Made by a program: the position numbers and the translations under genes
NCBI GenBank assembly: GCA_937907645.1
Contig: CALCWV010000041.1
Coordinates: 1-17,439 of the forward strand
Source of the DNA: an uncultured Clostridia bacterium
GTDB taxonomy: Bacteria > Bacillota > Clostridia > Christensenellales > UBA1242
DNA: 17,439 nucleotides
Direction: 5' to 3'
Shown here: positions 13,453 through 17,439 of the stretch, piece after piece
How positions within the stretch are numbered: the stretch's first letter is position 1
Layout: the number at the start of each line of letters is the position of its first letter
Notes under the pieces: model-generated
The model's database searches: none
Told to the model about the DNA's origin: nothing
The model's input: the letters and a program-made list of their open reading frames with translations, nothing else

Positions 13453-14817
13453 TTATTTAACCGTGAAAAGCTGCTTTACATGATTGCTATTTCTCTTCTC
13501 TGGGCAGAATGCTTGCATCTGACCATCCTGTGAAATTTTTATTGATACACCATATTTAGCAAGGTTCGTCGCAGCTGCAAGACGTCCTCCTTCGTTGCTT
13601 CCCGCTTCAATTTTTAAAATTGCACCTACTGCGATGACAGTTCCGTCAAAGTCGATTACAGTAGCTCCATCCATTGCGACAAGTTCCTGACGCATCTTTC
13701 TGCTGAGTTCATGGAATTTCTTTCCTTCGATAATTTTACGCAAACAATTTGTCTTCATACACTTGTTCACGCTCAAAAATTCCTCATAATCGTGATCATA
13801 GAGTTTTCTTGTTTCCACAGCTGTTGCAACGTTGTACAACTTACCAGATTCGTCAAGTTCAATCTCTTTTTTCAAGTTATAGTACTCTTCTTTGAGTAAA
13901 TCTTTTGGATTAATAGTAACAAGAGCATTTCTGATTGTGTCTTTGTTAAGATATACAAGAATTCCACCTGTATAACTGAATGAACAATCAAGCGCTGTGA
14001 AGTAGATTGCACGGCGAATATCTCTTAGTGAGTGATTTGATCTGTAAGATAGAAGCTGGATAATCTCCTCGTGGCAATATACGTTCCATGTTCCCTTTCT
14101 CTTTGCGAAAACAAGAGCTCTGTTTCTAAAAACAAGTAAATCCCCGCTTTCAGTCAAAGCAATTCCAATTCTTCTTTCGTTGCAATATCTTGCGATAAAC
14201 TCAAAGTTGTTAGGAGCGGATGTGACATAACTTCTAACTTTAGCAAGTGATATGTAACCCATGAGATAGCCTGTTCTATCAAACTCTAGATATGAGTTTT
14301 TTCCATCAGAAAGAAGAGCGACGAAATCTTTATTTAGCACGTGAGAATAATGAATCGTCTTTTCTGCATCATCCAAATCTGTTTGATTGATTATAATTCC
14401 AAAAGTTGGCCTTTTGCCTTCATAAGTTCTGTTTGACCAAATTTCAAGTTCAGTGATAATTCCAAGCATTGCCTCAGCGGCGTTCGTTGAAAGAGATTGA
14501 CATATGGCTTTTTCAATAGCTTTGTGTTGCAAAACTTTTTCGTAGCTGGCATCGGATAAATTCATATCTTCGATGTCATTTAATTGTTTTAAAGCATATC
14601 TCAGCAAATTCATTTCAAATTGCTGAAAAGCTCGCCCTCTTTTAATAATTAATCTGTATTCGTCGTTCTTCGTAGGCTTAACAAGCAAGGTATTTTGCTT
14701 TCCATAGGCAACCTCCGAATCTCTTTGAGTGGATGGTTCTTCACCAGCCAAATAAGACCCAGTAAATAGTGGTAAAATTAACCTATTTATTACTCTATAA
14801 AACTTCTCCTTTTCCAT
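13453..14817 (-). CDS. Divergent diadenylate-cyclase (DisA_N/DAC)-fold protein
   Basis: A 454-residue soluble protein. Its C-terminal part (about 370-440) follows the DAC fold of c-di-AMP synthases: LVAMDGATVIDFDGTVIAVG contains the DGA motif (383-385), and a G-x-R-x-x-A-A segment (410-416) followed by VSIKISQDG aligns with the second motif. In active DACs that segment reads RHR; here only the first Arg remains (GGRLAAA). The N-terminal 300 residues include WSNRTYEGKRPTFGIII (127-143) and a GIALTESGDLLVF repeat-like strand region, possibly a sensor or a second degenerate DAC-like unit. It may be an inactive nucleotide sensor or an enzyme with changed chemistry. Start: the frame runs to TTG at 14832, but GGGAGAG there serves the ATG at 14817. 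Monocistronic, followed immediately by the rnpB promoter. Confidence 0.7.
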   Translation of the reverse strand: MEKEKFYRVINRLILPLFTGSYLAGEEPSTQRDSEVAYGKQNTLLVKPTKNDEYRLIIKRGRAFQQFEMNLLRYALKQLNDIEDMNLSDASYEKVLQHKAIEKAICQSLSTNAAEAMLGIITELEIWSNRTYEGKRPTFGIIINQTDLDDAEKTIHYSHVLNKDFVALLSDGKNSYLEFDRTGYLMGYISLAKVRSYVTSAPNNFEFIARYCNERRIGIALTESGDLLVFRNRALVFAKRKGTWNVYCHEEIIQLLSYRSNHSLRDIRRAIYFTALDCSFSYTGGILVYLNKDTIRNALVTINPKDLLKEEYYNLKKEIELDESGKLYNVATAVETRKLYDHDYEEFLSVNKCMKTNCLRKIIEGKKFHELSRKMRQELVAMDGATVIDFDGTVIAVGAILKIEAGSNEGGRLAAATNLAKYGVSIKISQDGQMQAFCPEKRNSNHVKQLFTVK

Positions 14818-14832
14818 AGCCTTCTCTCCCAA

Positions 14833-15155
14833 TACAATTCTCTAATTTTAAGATACAACAAAATAATAAAAATTGCAACAGAAAAAATAAATTTTTATAA
14901 ATTTTATTATCAGAGGATGTCGTCAAAAGCCACAAAATTATCCTAAAAAGAAAAATAATTATAAATTAATCACATAAATTGCTTTTTGTTTGTCTTTTAT
15001 GTTAAAAAAATTTTTCTATCATCAAAAAAAATGCCTGAAAATTAAAAGCTAATTTTTAGGCAAAATTTATTATTTAAATTAAGGAAGATAAATTTTTATT
15101 TTTTTCAAGTGCACTTACACTAATTTTTACACAAATAATATTTAATTTAAGCTAG
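14833..15155. other. AT-rich intergenic spacer between sigK and the DAC-like gene
   Basis: About 320 bases, very rich in A and T. It contains the sigK terminator (15024-15061). Candidate -35 elements for the DAC-like gene (TTGCAA, TTGACG on the minus strand) lack a convincing -10 at the right distance, so I call no promoter. I see no gene, tRNA or repeat in it. A pair of short complementary blocks AGGAT/ATCCT near 14915-14945 is too small to interpret. Confidence 0.6.
15024..15061 (-). terminator. Intrinsic terminator downstream of sigK
   Basis: Minus-strand stem GCCTAAAAATTA/TAATTTTCAGGC (12 bp, one mismatch) with a five-base loop and eight T. It lies about 95 bases after the sigK stop. Confidence 0.85.
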
Positions 15156-15857
15156 CTATCTTATCGACTCTAAGTTGTTTTTTATTATCTGCAAAGCCTT
15201 TGCTTCAATTCTTGAAACATATGACCTCGAGATTCCCATTTCCTTTGCAAGTTCTTTTTGTGTGAGGACTCTGTGGCCTTTAAGACCATATCTTTTTAAA
15301 ATAACCTCTTGCTCACGAGGAGTTAAACAAGTTTCAACGCTTTTCATTATTTTTTCAACCATAAAATTAGTATCCGCTATATCTTCAAGTTCGTCTTCGT
15401 CGGATGGAATAATATCCATAAGCATAAAGTCATTCCCGTCCTTATCCCCGCCAATTACTGTTCCAAGAGACATATTTTCCTTGTATTTTTTATTTGCTCT
15501 AAGCAGCATAAGAATTTCGTTATCAATGCAACGAGAAGCATAAGTTACAAGCTGCACTCCTTTGTCATAATCAAAAGAATCTATGGCCTTCATAAGCCCA
15601 ATTGTTCCAACTGAAATAAGGTCATCGGCCTCAATTTTTACTCCACCCGCATACTTCCCAACAATATGAACAACTAATCGAAGATTGTGAGTAATAAGCT
15701 TTTGCCTTGCTTCCATATCGTTAAACTTTTTGTATCTGTCAAAAATTTCTCTTTCCTCTTCTTTTGAAAGAGGTTGAGGAAATTCCTCCGCTGTATTAAT
15801 GAATGCTGAAAAGCAATTTATCCTACTTAAAAAGTATGAAAGGCTTTCAAAGAACAT
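15156..15857 (-). CDS. sigK: RNA polymerase sporulation sigma factor SigK (with pro-sequence)
   Basis: Sigma-K directs late mother-cell transcription during sporulation. The 233-residue product has the family landmark FPQPLS at 26-31, region 2 (NLRLVVHIVGKYAG through TYASRCIDNEILMLLR, about 58-120) and a region 4 helix-turn-helix (TQKELAKEMGISRSYVSRIE, near 203-222). The first 25 residues are hydrophobic and aromatic, as in Bacillus pro-sigma-K, which is cleaved by the membrane protease SpoIVFB. The reading frame is intact, with no skin-type insertion. SigF, SigG and SigE lack this N-terminal pattern. AAGGAG lies eight bases before the ATG. It is monocistronic, between two terminators, with mother-cell-type control signals upstream. 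Confidence 0.93.
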   Translation of the reverse strand: MFFESLSYFLSRINCFSAFINTAEEFPQPLSKEEEREIFDRYKKFNDMEARQKLITHNLRLVVHIVGKYAGGVKIEADDLISVGTIGLMKAIDSFDYDKGVQLVTYASRCIDNEILMLLRANKKYKENMSLGTVIGGDKDGNDFMLMDIIPSDEDELEDIADTNFMVEKIMKSVETCLTPREQEVILKRYGLKGHRVLTQKELAKEMGISRSYVSRIEAKALQIIKNNLESIR

Positions 15858-15877
15858 AGATTTTCTCCTTACGGGAT

Positions 15878-15914
15878 AATATATGTCGAAAAAAGTCGTA
15901 TCTTGCTTGTCTAT
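15878..15914 (-). promoter_or_regulatory. sigK control region: sigma-E-like -10 and SpoIIID box
   Basis: On the minus strand ATAGACAAGC (15905-15914) fits the SpoIIID consensus WWRRACARNY at every position. Nineteen bases further is CATATATT (15878-15885), matching the sigma-E -10 CATACANT at 7 of 8 positions. Only a partial -35 (ATA) is present, which fits a promoter that needs an activator. In Bacillus sigK is transcribed by sigma-E RNA polymerase with SpoIIID. The consensus is recalled, not searched. Confidence 0.5.
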
Positions 15915-15921
15915 CTTTTTT

Positions 15922-15949
15922 AAAAAAAATACAGAGCTTCCACTCTGTA
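15922..15949 (-). terminator. Intrinsic terminator of the smc-ftsY unit
   Basis: Minus-strand stem TACAGAG/CTCTGTA with loop TGGAAG and eight T. It separates ftsY from sigK. Confidence 0.85.
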
Positions 15950-15960
15950 AAATTTATAAG

Positions 15961-15988
15961 TATTATGTTATATTTTCATAACATAATA
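15961..15988. repeat. 28-bp palindromic element, copy 2
   Basis: TATTATGTTAT, loop ATTTTC, then ATAACATAATA. Both arms are identical to copy 1 at 9409-9436; the loops share only the central TTTT. It lies 31 bases after the ftsY stop and before the ftsY terminator, the same order as copy 1. Confidence 0.8.
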
Positions 15989-16019
15989 GTCTTTAATGTA
16001 AATATTTTTCCACTAAACA

Positions 16020-16916
16020 CTAAAACAAGTCGTTTGTGAAGTCTTTGGCATTAAATAGTTCTAAATCATCCTCTCCTTCGCCAACTCCAACGAATACAAC
16101 TGGAAGTTTATAGTCTTTTTCTATAGCTATAACAACTCCGCCCTTAGCTGTGCCGTCGAGCTTTGTCAAGATAATTCCATCGATATGAACGAAGTCATTG
16201 AATGCTGAAATTTGTGACAAAGCGTTCTGCCCAGTTGTCGCATCAAGGACGATAAAGGTATATTTATGAGCATCTGGATATTCCCTAGTTTCAATCTTAT
16301 CAATCTTTTTAAGCTCTTCCATAAGATTTGTTTTCGTGTGCAATCTTCCAGCTGTATCAACTATGAGAACATCTGTTTTCTTGGCTTTAGCACTTGTAAT
16401 TCCGTCAAAGACAACAGCTGCTGAATCTGCGCCCTCTTCGTGTTTAATAATACGTGTTTTAGTTCTGTTTGCCCACATAGTCAGCTGCTCAGATGCAGCG
16501 GCACGGAATGTATCTCCAGCAACAAGAGTGACTTCTTTCTTGTTGTTTTTGAAATATTTTGCCATTTTCCCAATTGTTGTTGTCTTTCCTACACCATTCA
16601 CACCAATAATAGTGATAATTGCAGGATATTCAATCTCAATTTTAGGAAGCTCTTCAAACTCACTTGCAATGATTTCTTTTAACGCTTTCTTTACATCTTC
16701 TGCTGTTCTTATTTTGTTTTTGCGAGCATAAAGACGAAGGTCATCAACAATTTGCATGCTTGTCTTCACTCCAATATCGCAGGAAACAAGAATATCCGTT
16801 AAATCGTCATAGAAATCATCGTTTAGTTCTCCATGACTCATTATTGCATCAATTTTTCTAGAGAAAGCCTCGCGTGTTTTTCTCAAGGCTTCCCCTATTT
16901 TCTTAAAAAATCCCAT
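16020..16916 (-). CDS. ftsY: Signal recognition particle receptor FtsY
   Basis: FtsY is the GTPase that docks SRP-bound ribosomes at the membrane. The 298 residues hold the N domain (about 1-95) and the SRP-type G domain: G1 GVNGVGKT (105-112), DTFRAAASEQL (135-145), G3 DTAGR (187-191) and G4 TKLDG (251-255), ending in GVGEGEDDLELF. There is no long acidic A domain, normal for Firmicutes, and residues 1-22 (GFFKKIGEALRKTREAFSRK) form the basic amphipathic membrane-targeting helix. The ATG follows AAGGAG, part of which overlaps the smc stop region, giving a nine-base gap to smc, a conserved pairing. It ends in a terminator; no ylxM-ffh follows. Confidence 0.97.
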   Translation of the reverse strand: MGFFKKIGEALRKTREAFSRKIDAIMSHGELNDDFYDDLTDILVSCDIGVKTSMQIVDDLRLYARKNKIRTAEDVKKALKEIIASEFEELPKIEIEYPAIITIIGVNGVGKTTTIGKMAKYFKNNKKEVTLVAGDTFRAAASEQLTMWANRTKTRIIKHEEGADSAAVVFDGITSAKAKKTDVLIVDTAGRLHTKTNLMEELKKIDKIETREYPDAHKYTFIVLDATTGQNALSQISAFNDFVHIDGIILTKLDGTAKGGVVIAIEKDYKLPVVFVGVGEGEDDLELFNAKDFTNDLF

Positions 16917-16925
16917 TTTTACTCC

Positions 16926-17439
16926 TTATGCATTTTCCTGTTCAGCTTGTTTAATAGCATCTGCAAGTTTAACAGAAACAATCTTTGAAACACCTTTTTC
17001 TTCCATTGTTACTCCGAACAAAGCTTGAGCGTTTTCCATTGTTGGCTTTTTGTGAGTGATCAAGATAAATTGTGTCTCATTTGAAAGCTTTTTAACATAT
17101 TTGTCTACAATTTCTACGTTTGAATCGTCAAGCGCAGCTTCTACTTCGTCGAATAAGCAGAATGGAAGTGGCTTAATTCTTAGGATTGCGAAGATAATTG
17201 CCATAGCTGTCAGAGATTTCTCTCCTCCACTATATAGCGACATATTTTGAATCTTCTTTCCAGGTGGCTGAACGAATACTTCCACGCCCGACTCAAGAGG
17301 ATTTTCAGGATCATTGAGTTCTAATCTTGCGTTTCCGCCTCCAAACAGCTCTCTGAAAGTAATCTTAAAGCTTTCATTAATCTTATTAAGCTCGCCAAGG
17401 AATTTTTCAATCATAATTGATGATAAATCCTTAATAATC
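16926..17439 (-). CDS. smc: Chromosome segregation protein SMC, C-terminal part
   Basis: The 3' end of smc; its start is beyond the right edge, the frame being open to the last base (an internal ATG at 17414 is not the start). The visible 171 residues contain the C-terminal half of the ABC-type head: FRELFGGGNARLEL, the signature SLYSGGEKSLTAMA, the Walker B FCLFDEVEAALDDSN with D-loop, and the switch His in ILITHKKPTM. SMC dimers with ScpA and ScpB compact and separate daughter chromosomes. It is translated together with ftsY. Confidence 0.96.
   Translation of the reverse strand, partial: IIKDLSSIMIEKFLGELNKINESFKITFRELFGGGNARLELNDPENPLESGVEVFVQPPGKKIQNMSLYSGGEKSLTAMAIIFAILRIKPLPFCLFDEVEAALDDSNVEIVDKYVKKLSNETQFILITHKKPTMENAQALFGVTMEEKGVSKIVSVKLADAIKQAEQENA

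Noticed and set aside
15884..15890. Perfect Spo0A box (TGTCGAA) upstream of sigK
   Set aside because: A seven-base match is expected by chance a few times in a window this size, and here it overlaps the -10, where activation is not expected.
16336..16731. 131-codon plus-strand ORF opposite ftsY (and similar ones at 15175-15543, 9498-9791, 3626-3940)
   Set aside because: They are antisense shadows of well-supported genes, without binding sites or family features.
1..17439. CRISPR array, tRNA, insertion sequence, prophage or defence genes
   Set aside because: No regularly spaced repeats, cloverleaf sequences, transposase or phage motifs were seen on either strand.

Overview
The window is a 17.4-kb piece of a low-GC bacterial chromosome in which every gene I can support lies on the minus strand. 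The standard genetic code fits throughout: UGA is not needed as a sense codon and most stops are TAA. A sporulation sigma factor (SigK), a YtxC-like gene, a T-box-regulated thrS, a class A RNase P RNA and the smc-ftsY pair point to a spore-forming member of the Clostridia (Bacillota). I cannot name an order or genus from sequence alone.

In transcription order (high to low coordinates) the layout is as follows. The 3' end of smc and all of ftsY form one unit, ending in a palindrome and a terminator. sigK follows with its own terminator, after a promoter region that carries a SpoIIID-type box and a sigma-E-like -10. Next come an AT-rich spacer, a gene for a divergent diadenylate-cyclase (DAC)-fold protein, rnpB with its own promoter and terminator, and an unrecognised 364-residue protein. 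rarA is then followed by a stop-start coupled E2/CAT-like protein with a lysine-rich tail, ending in the second copy of the same palindrome and a weak terminator. After that come a small three-helix membrane protein, polA, ruvX, a DUF1292 gene, and a 52-residue Cys/Ser/Thr/Lys repeat peptide closed by a strong terminator. The remaining genes are ytxC with a sigma-E-like promoter, the thrS T-box leader and thrS, a 24-residue membrane peptide, yajC and its terminator, a structured-looking 140-nt leader, a TIGR04086-type membrane protein, and secD running off the left edge behind a near-perfect sigma-A promoter.

Most of the content is core housekeeping: chromosome segregation, SRP and Sec export, replication and repair, RNA processing and tRNA charging. 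Sporulation genes are interleaved. The parts not explained by known families are the Cys-rich repeat peptide, the DAC-like protein whose nucleotide-binding motif is altered, the structured leader upstream of the TIGR04086 gene, the duplicated palindrome, the 364-residue orphan, and several microproteins. I saw no CRISPR array, transposase, tRNA, prophage gene or recognisable defence island.
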